Notes under the pieces: model-generated
Database searches by the model: none
What the model was told of the DNA's origin: nothing
What the model saw: the letters and a program-made list of their open reading frames with translations, nothing else
Position numbers and translations under genes: made by a program
Shown here: piece after piece, positions 22,239-32,724 of the stretch
How the letters are laid out: the number at the start of each line of letters is the position of its first letter
Numbering within the stretch: position 1 is the stretch's first letter
From: Crambe crambe
Lineage: Eukaryota; Porifera; Demospongiae; Poecilosclerida; Crambeidae
Direction of reading: 5' to 3'
NCBI GenBank assembly: GCA_963924555.1
Contig: OZ004584.1
Span: 1,177,001 to 1,241,000 of the forward strand
DNA: 64,000 nucleotides

Positions 22239-22550
22239 GGGGGGGGGGTGCAGTGGTTAGGTGGCGCTATGAATGATCTCCAGTGGCAAAAAGTTAAAAA
22301 AGTTATTTTTTCCCTAATAATAAGACTCACTTGTAACTGAAAAATTGGAGGGATTATTATCACTTGGTACAATAGTAAATCTTCTCTTTGTACTGTTGCC
22401 TGGCACAATCTTTTTCACATGGTGTGGGTATCCAATGCAAGAAGATAAGATGTGATGGTGAAATAAGCTCCAAGTGGAAGGGAAGATGAGCCTGGTAAAT
22501 AGTGTCCTGTGAAAGAGATGTCCTTGCAGGAGACTTGCAGTGATCTTCAT
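18600..22550 (-). CDS. TTC19: TTC19 homologue, mitochondrial TPR protein (10 exons)
   Basis: TTC19 is an inner-membrane TPR protein needed for maturation of respiratory complex III. Exons: 22550-22331, 22105-21998, 21817-21576, 21508-21470, 21359-21303, 20560-20499, 20251-20171, 19849-19714, 19191-18993, 18730-18600. The sum is 1275 nt with all phases consistent: 424 aa. The first exon (about 73 aa) is rich in basic and hydroxylated residues and low in acidic ones, like a mitochondrial presequence. A helix LNVLVYFIIAGGVLAAYAYF spans exons 2 and 3. The TPR part has strong family strings: DDNAVIEISLKLAKVYHNQK, YALLGMCLQNRAHFY, YNNLATAVDAAKDY and INLGTIHINNGEEDEA. Weak points are the exon 7 donor (gttgag), the exon 2 acceptor and exon 1. 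Its stop lies 177 bp upstream of the chitin synthase start on the same strand. At least six family-A MITE copies sit in its introns. Confidence 0.88.
18826..18988. mobile_element. MITE family A copy overlapping a TTC19 splice donor
   Basis: It runs from 'ctgtggaacctctga' to 'tatcagaggttacactgta'. The last bases coincide with the intron side of the donor after the TTC19 exon ending at 18993. Confidence 0.75.
19530..19676. mobile_element. MITE family A copy (TTC19 intron)
   Basis: It has 'gggaacctcctaataatgga', 'acacttaggacccagcct' and 'gttaagaggtttgtcctctg'. The right terminus is degenerate. Confidence 0.65.
19969..20158. mobile_element. MITE family A copy (TTC19 intron)
   Basis: It begins 'cagcagaacttctgataaag' and ends 'attattcagagactcaactg', with the full internal series including 'gtatatacactctatacaaa'. 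Confidence 0.75.
20331..20440. mobile_element. MITE family A, internally deleted copy (TTC19 intron)
   Basis: The left end 'cagtggaacctccgaataat' is intact. The centre is deleted and the right end reads 'ctttatccagaagttct'. Confidence 0.65.
20593..20800. repeat. Inverted-repeat element, family D (TTC19 intron)
   Basis: The arms contain 'aaggtgaaggatacatac' / 'tttgcatccttcacctt' and 'ttctgcatatccagccaac' / 'ggatatgcagaaca'. A second, longer copy is at 46392-46652. Confidence 0.7.
20857..20997. mobile_element. MITE family A copy (TTC19 intron)
   Basis: It begins 'agagtggaacctctgaccca' and ends 'ggatcggaagttccactgta'. Confidence 0.7.
21140..21294. mobile_element. MITE family A copy (TTC19 intron)
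   Basis: It has the series 'agagaggttgtcctcttttg', 'tatagagtgtatatacaaag' and 'tatcgggaggttccactgta'. The left terminus is degenerate. The right end is about 9 bp from the TTC19 exon at 21303-21359. Confidence 0.7.
22200..22250. repeat. (GT)n microsatellite joined to a long G run
   Basis: About ten GT units are followed directly by a run of more than 25 G. The paralogous position at 27979-28044 is pure (GT)n without the G run. It lies in TTC19 intron 1. Confidence 0.9.
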
Positions 22551-23451
22551 CTCTTATTCATGAGTTGGTAAAGATCGTCATAGACAGTATGATAAGGTAA
22601 TGATCGTCAAGTTAAGTAACTTTGATACCTATTGCACATGCGCGCGAGTCCTGCACATGCAGTTATCCGGGAGAAAAACGGGAAATATCCAGCTGATGAA
22701 TATTCATCGTCGGCACGTCGGCACTATCAGTAAAAAAAAATCTCACCCGTTTCAGCCGCTTCTTCTCCAGCTAAAGCCACCAGGCCACTATTGGCTACAT
22801 AGGCAAGCATAGGCATGCATGTCTAGCTAGTACTTTCAAAAAAAAAATCCTCAAAGCTAACATCAAAGCGAAAGCACTTGAATCAAAGGGCTTATCAGAT
22901 CGTTCTATTGTTTTCTGACTTGTGCAGCTCGAGCTGCTGGTTAGGTTGCCATGGGGATGCATGGATGACGTAGAATTCGCTGGCGATTTTCCCTTGTCAC
23001 GTACGTCAGTGTCGATTCGTTCATGAAGACAGAGAGAGACAGCTGCTGAAGTCAAAGGGCTAATAATGCGATGTGATCATAATTATTGTCACGCCAAGTG
23101 GGTCTGGGGGCGTGCCACCCTGATTTTAGAGCTTTTAGCAGATGCATTTTAGGGAGAGTTTTGGTTACGCCTTACATTAGCTAGAGAATTAATTTCAAGT
23201 CTCAACTATCGGAGGTTGGTGAGATACATAGCTAGCTAATGACTAGCTAATGACCCGGAGCCGGGACATGGAGAATTGCTACGTGGCTGTAACGGATGCA
23301 AACGGAGGGTGGCTAAACGTCGTCACAACTTTTGCTAATAGCTAGGATACAATTAGCTAGCCAGCCCAATTTTGAAGCATATAGCTAAAAGCTGAATGCC
23401 TGCAGTGTTAAAAGCCAGTCCAGTTTCGATTCCCACATCAACTTAAAAATT
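22551..23451. other. Divergent intergenic interval between TTC19 and FBL-1
   Basis: About 0.9 kb holds the 5' flanks of TTC19 (-) and FBL-1 (+). It is somewhat more CpG-rich than its surroundings around 22630-22720 and 22980-23010. No gene was seen; small open frames here have no recognisable content. Confidence 0.5.
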
Positions 23452-24498
23452 ATGGATATTGACGATGATACAAGATATAACATTCATGAAAATGAATGCT
23501 ATGCAGCTGTGATGATTCCCTCAGTTAATAGAGAAGAAAAAAAGGAAGTTTTCTCAAAGAAGAAATGCTTCTGCACTATATTGATTGCAGTTGCAATCAT
23601 TGCATTTATTATCTGCTTTGTATTAGCCTTCATTGAGATTTCAAGTTTGAAGAGAACATTGAATACTTCTTTCAATCAGAAATATTCTGCACTGGAGAAC
23701 AGAACCCAGGAATTAATAAAGATTTCACTATCAGGATTGCATCCAAGTTATCCTGCAGCTTCATGTGCTGTTATTCAGCAGTTTATTCCCTCCTCTCCCT
23801 CAGGTCACTACTGGATCAGGTCCTCCAATGGGTCTGTTGTGCGTGTGTACTGTGACATGACCAGGTCATGTGGTAACATCACTGGAGGGTGGATGAGAGT
23901 GGTTGAGCTGGATATGAGTAACACATCCCAGCAATGTCCTTCCTCTTGGACAATGGCTTCATCACCTGCAAGGTCGTGCTTTGCTTCAACACCTACAACA
24001 TGCCCAGGAACAGTTTTTTCTACTCTAGGATTGACTTATAGTCACATTTGTGGGTGAACCATAGGATACAGTACTGGCACTACAGATGCCTTTGCTGAAA
24101 TATTCAACTTCAGAAATTCTCCGAGCATTGATGAGCCGTACGTGGATGGTATCAGTGTGACTCATGGATCACCACGACAACACATTTGGAGCTTCGGTGC
24201 AGGTTATGGTCATTATCTCTTCCGCTGTCCTTGTGATAATCCTAACCATACTCTCAATCAAGCTCCCTATCCACCTTCTTATGTTGGCAATAACTACTTC
24301 TGTGATGGTAACTACAATGGTGCATTGTGGGATGCTATGGACTGTACCACCAACTGCTGCACTTTCAACAATCCTCCGTGGTTCAGTGTGTCCCTCCCTG
24401 CCCCCACCTCTGATGATATTGAAGTGAGAATCTGTGGTGATGAGAATCCTGAGAATGAGAATATCCTTCTAAGCGTTCTGCAGTTGTATGTGCAGTAA
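23452..24498 (+). pseudogene. FBL-1: intronless fibrinogen-like membrane protein with one in-frame TGA
   Basis: The frame runs 349 codons from ATG 23452 to the stop at 24496-24498 except for TGA at 24055-24057 (codon 202), just after the conserved HICG (paralogues: KVCGKIRGYQ). Layout: tail 1-39 (ENECYAAV), helix about 40-63, stalk, fibrinogen-like module from about residue 95 (GHYWIRSSNG, VRVYCDMTRSCG, GGWMRV), then a C-terminal module beyond the stop (YVGNNYFCDG, ALWDA, NCCTFNNPPWF, DDIEVRICGDE). Unlike most copies there is no intron before the C-terminal module; only FBL-7 shares this. Either a young pseudogene, a null allele, or stop-codon readthrough; the first two are likelier. Coding sequence beyond the stop is otherwise undamaged. 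Confidence 0.8.
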
Positions 24499-25577
24499 TT
24501 TCAGTCCTTCCTTTTAGACCTAGCTATAATAACTATCACTATATACTGGCATTCACTGCATGATTACTGTAAAGATAATTAGCTAGTGTATGTGTGACTT
24601 AAATCTTGAATTTTGTATCACCAATAGCTAATCTGTTTTTGTTTTTTTCAGTTGGAAGAATAATTGTGGTGATTAATCATCAGGAGGGATGGAAAGTGCC
24701 TCCATTTTTATTATGCATTAGTAAACCAGTAAGCACACTCTTTGTGGGCAAGACTCATGTGCAAGGAAAAGGCTTGTTCATCTGGCTCACCTCCTTACCC
24801 ATGGTTTCCACTTATATAAAGGGGAATTTAGGGATGTGCCTTTGTTTGTTTGTGATATGACAATGAACTTCATGACTTCACAGCTACCCTCTTAACTGAA
24901 GTGTGTCATAATGTATCCACAGAACCCCCATTCCAACCATTGCAAGAAGGGATTTTCAATTATTGAACTGCTAACACCTACTCTGAAGCGAGGCTTGATA
25001 TCAAAAGCTATAGAGGATTCTGGAACAAGGCCAGGATGCATACGTTAGGGGTTTCAAACCAATGAACAAGAAAAGAAGAGAGAGTACAATCATAGAGTCC
25101 AGGGAGTAGAGGCCGGTGTGTTCACCCCCCCCCCCCCCCCCCCCAGATAGTAATCTCCACCTCTAAGGGGGAGGGGAAGAAAGAGAGCCTGGTACACACT
25201 GATCATAAAATTCACATGCGACTTCTGCCGCCCAGCGCGTTATCTCATTGGGCCAATGTGACTAATACCTTATCTGTCCTTCACTTGCTCAAATTGGATG
25301 AGGAAGGAGAGGCTATTTTTATTATTTATTATACTAAAGGGTGATGTGTTGAAGTGAGTGAGCTTTTAGACTCCAAATTATAGCAATGGCGACAATGAGC
25401 AAGATACAGATAGAAAAGAGTGAGAGTTAAAAGGTTGAACATCTTGAACATGGACACAAGTAGCTATAATGATAGCTGCAAGTTGATGTAGAGAGAAAAT
25501 TATTCCAGATAAAAAGTTTGCTAGATTGAGAGTTCCAAAGTCTGGGTTTTCTGTTAAAGAAAAAGTGTCTCAATCTG

Positions 25578-25910
25578 TTAGCTGGAGCATACATGGGATA
25601 GTTTTATAGTCCAAGTGGATAACCTGGTCCCCCTTGTACTGAACTGAACAAAACTGAGCAGGTCAAAATCCTTATTGAGATTGGATACTGCAAAGAGCCT
25701 GAGGATATCCTGAAGCTCAAAGACATACATGAGAGGAAGCATATTCAGTGCTAACAGGCGACTCTTATAATCAGACTTGAAGTCATTGAGTATGTATTTG
25801 GTAGCATGTCTCTGCACACATTCCAGCATTTCTATGTCTTTAACTAGGTGAGGTCTCCACAATAAAGCAGCTGTGAATGTACCAGACTTATATACTACAA
25901 GTGAGCGCAA
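25578..25910 (-). mobile_element. Non-LTR retrotransposon (LINE) remnant, C-terminal end of ORF2
   Basis: The open frame contains LECVQRHATKYILND, SDYKSRLLALNMLPL and FELQDILRLF, typical of the region after the reverse transcriptase in jockey/CR1-like LINEs of invertebrates. The start is truncated; no upstream RT catalytic motif is present. Confidence 0.7.
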
Positions 25911-26106
25911 AAAATTTCTTCTAAATAAAAAGTTAAGTAGGGAAAGCCATAAAATATAGCTGCATTATTACTATTCCTATCACTCTCAGCCTTCCTAATT
26001 TCAGTAACTACACCTATATCCAACTTAAATCCCCACTTCACCCCCTTCAGCAACAACAAGTGAGTCAAGTAACCATCCATCACCAAACTCAAGAACCACA
26101 GCAATA

Positions 26107-26178
26107 TTACCAAAATACTATTCCTACTTCACTCCTAGGACGCCTAATAGGAGTGAAGTAGGAATAGTATTTTGTAGG
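26107..26178. repeat. Perfect hairpin
   Basis: The arms 'caaaatactattcctacttc' and 'gaagtaggaatagtattttg' are exact inverted copies, extended by actcct/aggagt, around a loop of about 13 nt. Confidence 0.85.
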
Positions 26179-27519
26179 TACATAATGCTGATGATCAACA
26201 ATTGAAGTGTATTATTCAATATCAAACTTTACAGCAACAGCAATGTGTGCATGGCAACCTACCATACTGATTCCTAAGTATTTTTACTGTAAAATACTCG
26301 AGGAATTTAACTTAATACATTTTAAGTAACAAAATCGCTTAAATTCATGACATTTTATATGAAATCAAAGTTGACATGTTGGAGGTGCACACACTGGCAT
26401 GATGAAGTGAGCAGACTACATACAGCCATGTAGGATGAGCATGTATACTGAGGAATGGCTGGAACACCATCTGACCAGGATAGATAGTTAGCTAAATGGT
26501 TTAACTTGAAGACCTGCTTAGCTATGGGAGCCTGAGATCAAAATTCACACTGACAGGTTGGAGGCACTGGCATGGTGAAGCAGGCCCGTAGCAACTGGTC
26601 AGGCCAGTCAGGCCATCATGGCCTGACCACTTTTAAACCTTTGACCCGGTATCATTAGGGCTCACTCAACTATAATGCTATTCTCAAATTCTCAAGCACA
26701 CTGCATGCCCACAATGTATACCTAGCTTTGATATCTATTTATAATGCCCGAATATTAGTAATTTCCTCTTTCTCGAGGTCTGATGGAGCAGGACTTTTCA
26801 GTTTACTCAAAAGATATAACAGTACTGCTAGTGCTAGAAGCTTCAGGCTCAGGCTCAATTTCTTTCCCAGGCAGGCATCTTTTCTTTCAGTATCAATATA
26901 CGTATGGCCACTATTTGTTGATCATAAGTTTCTCATCAGATGGTTTTGCTCAGACTGATGCTGGCGGGCAGCATATATAAGCCATTATGTCATTATTTTG
27001 ATAGTTATTTTCTTGGAAACACCACAGGAGTTGATACAGTCAGAAGTGATGCGGTATAGAAATCCAATTATAATGGCCAAATCCTGTAGGTAGAGTAAAC
27101 TAATGCGGGCGGGGGATGAGAAACTTGTTAGTGGCTTATACTAAAAATGATGACCTAGATGTTGCTAAGTCAATGCTGACTGGCTGCAGCAGCTGTGTTG
27201 CTACATTTTATTCATCATGTCATGCATGTCAAAATGGAATCAGCAAAACAATTAAAATGCTGACGTAGCTAGATGTTGCAGCTGTGTGCATGTTATTCAT
27301 CATAGTTAAAATGCTGACTTTAGATGTTGCTAAGTAAATGCTGACTGGTTGCAGCAGCTGTGCACATGCAAGGGCATCAAGCCCGAAGCAGCAAGAGGAC
27401 ATGCAACTGGTGTAGATTCTGAAATATAAATTGGTACTATATTTAGCTACAGTTTACTGCAGTAAATGGACATTATTATGCTGACAAGAGCCTACCATGT
27501 ACTCTCCATGCATTCTTTG

Positions 27520-27974
27520 CCAATCACAGGAGAAGGCATGCATACGCCTTCTCCGCTAACGCATACCTGCTCTTTTGATGGGCTCTCTCAGCCTTCACTA
27601 GTTGCCTCATGATGGATCTTTTGATCTTTGTGCCGTCTTTTGAAAGTAAGCATATAGGCAGCAAGTACTCCTTTTAAAAATGGTCGGAGTACAAAAGATC
27701 AAAGTACAAAACTTTAAAGGTCAGAGTACATTAAATGGTCTCTTATTGCACACACACATTAATTGGTTCTATTGTGGACAATGGCAGAAATCACTTGCAT
27801 ACCTCCAGCAATGATGAAGTAGACAAGTACATTCAATTTTCCACTACCAAATGATGCATACTTGGAAGAATAATGCCTTGAACTGCAACAAACACTTTTC
27901 AAAGAGTGATCTAGTTATAATAAGATCATGATATCACTATTCTAGTCTACCTAAGAGCAAATTTTAGGCTGTCA

Positions 27975-28046
<72 letters not shown>

Positions 28047-28390
28047 GTGGCTATGAATAAGATCTCCAGCAGCAAAAAGTTATTTCTTCCCTAAGGATAA
28101 GACTCACTTGTGACTAAAAAATCTGAGGGACTACTGTTGCCTGGTACAGTAGCAAATCTCCTCTTTGTACTGTCGCCTGGCACAATCCTTTTCACATGGT
28201 GTGGGTATCCAATGCAAGAAGATAAGATGTGATGGTGAAAAAAAACTACAAGTGGAAGGGAAGAAGAGCCTGGTAAATGGCATCCTGTGAAAGAGATGAC
28301 TTGAAGTGATCTTCATCTCTTGTTCACAATGAGTCGGTAAAGATCGTCATAGGCAGCATGATAAGGTAAAGATCGCTAGTTAAGCCCATC
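27520..28390 (-). pseudogene. Partial duplicate of the TTC19 5' end
   Basis: This segment parallels 21650-22605: part of TTC19 exon 3 with an internal deletion, exon 2, the (GT)n intron tract and exon 1. The exon 1 equivalent is frameshifted (the frame from 28316 reads differently after about 35 codons) and exon 3 lacks the part encoding the acidic stretch after FQKWISD. Exons 4-10 are absent. It is a nonfunctional segmental duplication. Its left end falls near 27520 and its right end abuts the FBL-2 fragment. Confidence 0.75.
27979..28044. repeat. (GT)n microsatellite
   Basis: About 33 uninterrupted GT units lie within the TTC19 duplicate. Confidence 0.95.
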
Positions 28391-28426
28391 AAAATTGGGC
28401 GGGGTTTTGGCGCGCTTTTGATGTCT

Positions 28427-28875
28427 TCAGGCATTTATAAACTCATCAGGGAACCTGATCCAGTATTGACTTGAAGGAGAGGAGGGAGCAAACTGGAGAA
28501 TAGCAGTACAGGAGGTTGCAGGATGACTCGAATGTAAACCTGGGCTTTCAGATAACTGCTCAATTCTTCTTTCTACAGTCAATAATGTGCCTTGTAGAGT
28601 CGATACGTCAGATTTCAATCTTGAAATGTTAATGCAAAATAGCCAGACACTGCACCCAACAAAATCATCACTGTGAATGCAGTGACAAATGCACAGAAGA
28701 AAATTTTAAATTTATTTCTGTTTTTGCTGGTAGATGGTCCACTCTCACTGTTCATACCAGACCTAAACATTGTTATTTGGTGGTATCGATTCTCGTACAT
28801 GTTTTGCATCTCACAGTCTTTAGTTATTTCATCCATTCCGACATACACAGGATTGGCATCATGTGTATTGCTCAT
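28427..28875 (-). pseudogene. FBL-2: truncated and frameshifted fibrinogen-like fragment
   Basis: ATG at 28875 opens a tail (NPVYVGMDEITKD, MYENRYHQ), then a helix (FFCAFVTAFTVMILLGAVSG). The frame breaks near 28615-28618, where one base appears to be missing in the 'TFQ/ISRLKSDV' region. The shifted frame carries the stalk and the start of the fibrinogen-like module (HPATSCTAILQFAPSSPSSQ, YWIRFPD) and stops at 28427, before the VYCDMT motif. The rest of the gene is missing. The break lies beside the TTC19 duplicate. Confidence 0.75.
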
Positions 28876-30493
28876 GACCACAACTGTACGTATGTTGTGA
28901 TCTATTAATTATACTACTTTTATACCGCACAAAACAGCAAATACTCATCACCATAATAATTATGTAAATACCTGCAGATAGCTACACATATAGACTGCAA
29001 AAAGGAACTATAATGTGAATCCATGCATTTCCCTTTTATCTTTGTTTTCTTAACCTCAAGGTTATCGAGGAAATGATGTACCTGAAAATAAGCAAGGTAC
29101 TCTTTAAATAAGGAGGAAACCATATCAAGAAGTTTTTTTATTTAAAAAAAAAAAAATTCATGTTTGAAAACAAGGATTACACAAATAGCAGTAAACTGCT
29201 ACACCAGTGTGTAACCACAAAAAAAAAAACAAAAAAAAAGAATAATGGCAGAGTTAATCTCTTAAAAGTAACTAGTGACTGAGTCTGCAGTGTATCTGCT
29301 GGGAGATTGTTCCAGCATGTTGAAACACTGTTGACAGTAAAAGACATGTTGGAAGCATTAGTTTTCACATGTGGTTGAAGGAACTGGTTAAGCAGACAAC
29401 CATCCCTATCAATTTTGCGAACAAAGACATCACTCGGGAAATAAAGCAGACCTGCATGTATTTTGAATGCGGTGCATTGCTTCAAAAACATTCTTCGGTT
29501 TCTCAGAGTAGGTAGTCCAGCTTTGTCTAGGAGATCATTGTAGCCACAATCCCACTGACGCAGACACATCCTCAATGCAAACTTCTGGACCTTTTCCAGT
29601 TTTTCAATATTTTTGATAAGGTGAGGGTCCCATACTTGAGCAGGTGAGGACGGACCATAGTGATATACAACTGTAGAAGACCCTCATTATAAAACCTCCG
29701 GTAGAGTAGGCCAATTAGCTTTCTAGCCTTCACACACACGTAATCAACATGCTGCGGCCATGAGAGATCAGATGTTAATAATACACCCAGGTACTTGAAG
29801 GAAGTAACATGCTGTAGACTTAGATTGTTTAAAACAAATTGTGGCGGTTTCAGCCCGTTACGCTTCCTTGACATTGAAGTTGTGCATTGTGTAGTCTTTA
29901 TAATAGTATGTTTATAGCTTCACAGTTGCTTTGATGTAACTTCAGACATTAGCTAACACTATGTACACGAAGTTACTGTATCATAATTATTATCGGTGAT
30001 GCCCCAAGCACCCACACACTCAAAGTGAACAGATGGGCCAGCCCAGCATTCAATCCATGGAACAGACTTCAGATAAGATACAAACTATTAAGACTCTGCT
30101 CACCCTGCCTGTCCACAGCTGCAGTATATTGGATCAATGACTGCATGTGTTTACTATGAATGGACTGTTATACATGTAGCTAATTAATGATCTGATATTC
30201 TGCTTAGCTATAATGTGCATGGTTTCTCTATAATTATGTATAGACAGATTGACCTACCTAAATGGGGTATAGAGTCCAAAAGAGCTAATTATAAATTATG
30301 CATAGCTAGTTATTGCTTGATCATCATTCAGGTTAATGTAATACATGCTGCTTATGGATAGGCACTATGATTGTGACAATGTAGTCATGCTTTAGTCAAA
30401 AAGGGGCTCATATAAAAATAATATTGAGTAAGCTACATAGTTTCATTGTTTGTGAGTTTGAATTTACAAAAAAGCCTTACTAATAATGGCTTT
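28876..30493. other. Interval between FBL-2 and FBL-3
   Basis: Apart from the LINE remnant at 29177-29874 it is AT-rich noncoding sequence. No gene was seen in 29885-30490. Confidence 0.55.
29177..29874 (-). mobile_element. LINE remnant: post-RT region in two frames
   Basis: The upstream frame (29874-29572) has FKYLGVLLTSDLSW, AKRKLIGLLYRRF-like and MVRPHL strings, as in CR1/jockey ORF2 proteins just after the RT domain. The second frame (29575-29177) continues the same protein (KCTAFKIHAG-type text, NNLPADTLQTQSLVTFK) after a frameshift. It ends in an A/T-rich tail. Dead element. Confidence 0.75.
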
Positions 30494-31720
30494 TTACTGG
30501 ATGTAAATTTCATATGCTTGAATTACAATGTCTTCATCACTACGTGGCTGATCACGACACACTCTCATCTCAATGTTGTCGGTTGTATGCACTGGAAGTT
30601 GCCTATAAAACCAGGATTAGAGGAAGAGGAAGAGGCACAGTGAGTACAGCTTCCTCCATTCCATAGAGGCCTGTTAATTACACACGTCTGTGTACGTGTA
30701 TATATATCTGTATTGTAAATGCCATCACAAAAGTAATGAGCTCTATTGATGAAACTTGGTGGCCGAGATGAACAACCTACGTATAAAAGATGAATTAAGT
30801 AAGGTTAAACGTTAATAGACAGTTAGCTATTAGATACCTCGAAGACCAACACCAAACGTCCAAATGTGTTGTCTTGGGGATTCACCATAAGTTAGACTGA
30901 TGCCATCAACATAATTGGAGTCTATAGTGGGAGAACCTCTTATATGACCATCATTCAGTATTGAATCAACTATTCCTTTTTGATAAGCTCTGATCATCCC
31001 ACAGACCCTGGAGTAGATGAAACCATGTGAAGGAAAAATGACTGAAGAACAGTTTGGACTGTCAATATTCATTATACATGATGGTATGAGGCAATCTATT
31101 CCGTTCCTGAGAGCATTGGGACACTGGCTACTGCTGTCTCTCATGTCCAGTTCAGCCACTCTCATCCACCCTCCAGTGATGTTACCACATGACCTGGTCA
31201 TGTCACAGTACACACGTACAGGAGAGCCATCGGGGGACCTGACCCAGTAGTGACCTGAGGAAGAGGAGGGAGCAAACTGCAGAATAGCAGCACAAGAAGC
31301 TATTGGATAATTTTGAAGTATTGCCATGGTCCGATTTTCTATTGCTGAAAGGTCTTGACTGAATCTCATTTCAATCATCTGAATAGAACTGTTTGTGAGA
31401 GCCAGTGCTTCTTGGTTAGAAAGTGAAATAGATTTTTGAATGGAGGTAAGCTCAGAATTGAATCGTGAAATTTCAACAAATGCAGCTACTGCAATGCATA
31501 CAGCAACTGCACAGATCAGCATAACCAGTGCAAATGCAAAAAAAAATTTATTGCAGCTTCTAAATTTGCTTGCAGTAACCCTTTCATTTTCATTAAGGTT
31601 AGATTCTGCTCTGGTTTTTTGAATCCCATAGCATACGTTCTCATCAAGTTTCAATTCAGTTCCGGTGATTTCATCCACCTGAGCATAAATGGCATCATCC
31701 ACGTCAACTTCTTCACTCAT
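30494..31720 (-). pseudogene. FBL-3: fibrinogen-like membrane protein with a frameshifted last exon
   Basis: Exon 1 31720-30838, exon 2 30776-30494, joined phase 1 by GT/AG. Exon 1 is fully open: tail with AIYAQVDEI and ENVCYGIQKT, helix about 58-84, stalk, fibrinogen-like module (GHYWVRSPDG, RVYCDMTRSCG, GGWMRVAELDMRD, YVDGISLTYG, HIWTF). Exon 2 starts correctly (YFCDG, RPLWNGGSCTHC) but four bases are missing where paralogues encode NPPWFYRQL, so the frame shifts; the lost frame then continues with DNIEMRVCRDQ to a family-like ending and stop. The shifted protein would lose the last third of the C-terminal module. Possible causes are a pseudogene, an allele or an assembly error. Confidence 0.8.
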
Positions 31721-32724
31721 GATTATAGAAGCAATGAAGCAGCTGCATGCTCTATAGCTACATGGATTGACTACAGCTTAAATATTAATTCTATTTTCTC
31801 TTCCTTTTCACAATGTTTTCATTATAGCTATGCACTGAGATTAGCTAGTGCAGAGAAGAGGAAGAGGAAATAGAATTAATATTTTGCCACTATAAAAACA
31901 AAAGTGTGTATACTGCACACTACCCAATTAAAAAACAAAACAGTGTGTGTATTGGGACAAAATGGTGTGCAGTAAACACAGTGTGCAGGCTAATGGATGT
32001 GTCATAATATTAAAATTTCTTTCCTTGATCATAATACAGTAGTTGCACTTAGCTACTAATCACTACATGTAGCTACATAGCAAGTTCTTGGTGTCAAAAA
32101 GGAGATTAATTTTATCCCTGTACTCAAGCAACCCAATTTAAACACATGTTTTACTGTTTAAATATTAACAAACTTGCCAAAATAATTGTTAGATGATAGC
32201 AATACAATCTAACAACTAATGTACTTTCTTCCTGGGTGCAATCATCACAACCATTGATTATCAGACTCGTTTGATCTTTGATAACCTCTTATCCATTCAC
32301 AAGTCCAAACATCAAGGTCATTGCAATATAGATTTGCATCCCAAACATTTCTGGTAAATATGCTGGAAAGCAAGAATGTTGAAGGACAAAGGACCTCCAA
32401 TTCATGTATGAATGAATGAATTGGAAGCAAAAAGTCTTTTCTTCCCTAATAATAAGAATTACAATAGTAAATCTCTTTGTACTGTTGCCTGGCGCTATCC
32501 TTTTCGCATGGTGTGGGTAGAAGATGGTCCAAGTGAGAGCCTGGTAAATGGGAGGCTCATAATGAGTTGATAAAAATAGTCATAGGCAGTATAATAAGGT
32601 AATGATCGTCAAATTAAGTAGCTCGCTTAGCTAGCAGCTAGACTATACATGGTAAAGATCGATCGTGTGAATAGAATGGTAGGTAAGCCACGTGGATGCC
32701 GGTAGGACTCAGTTTTTCAGGTCT
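31721..32724. other. Intergenic interval with a third TTC19 exon-1 remnant
   Basis: Positions of about 32430-32625 match the TTC19 exon 1 region (ttttcttccctaataataag, tgttgcctggc, tcgcatggtgtgggta, ggtaatgatcgtcaa) with large internal deletions. The rest (31730-32420) is AT-rich with no gene seen. Confidence 0.6.

Larger units (their letters stand above)
24499..28426. other. Repeat-rich interval without an intact gene
   Basis: It contains a long C run (about 25127-25144), a LINE remnant (25578-25910), a hairpin (26107-26178), a possible DNA-transposon end near 26580-26640 and the partial TTC19 duplication (27520-28390). Short open frames near 24606 and 26728 have no recognisable domain. Confidence 0.6.

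Noticed and set aside
22200-22250. Candidate G-quadruplex regulatory element
   Set aside because: A G homopolymer next to (GT)n in an intron is more simply a microsatellite; nothing indicates regulation.
26728-26980. Two overlapping open frames of 65-76 codons
   Set aside because: No domain or splice support; they overlap each other in different frames within a repeat-rich stretch.
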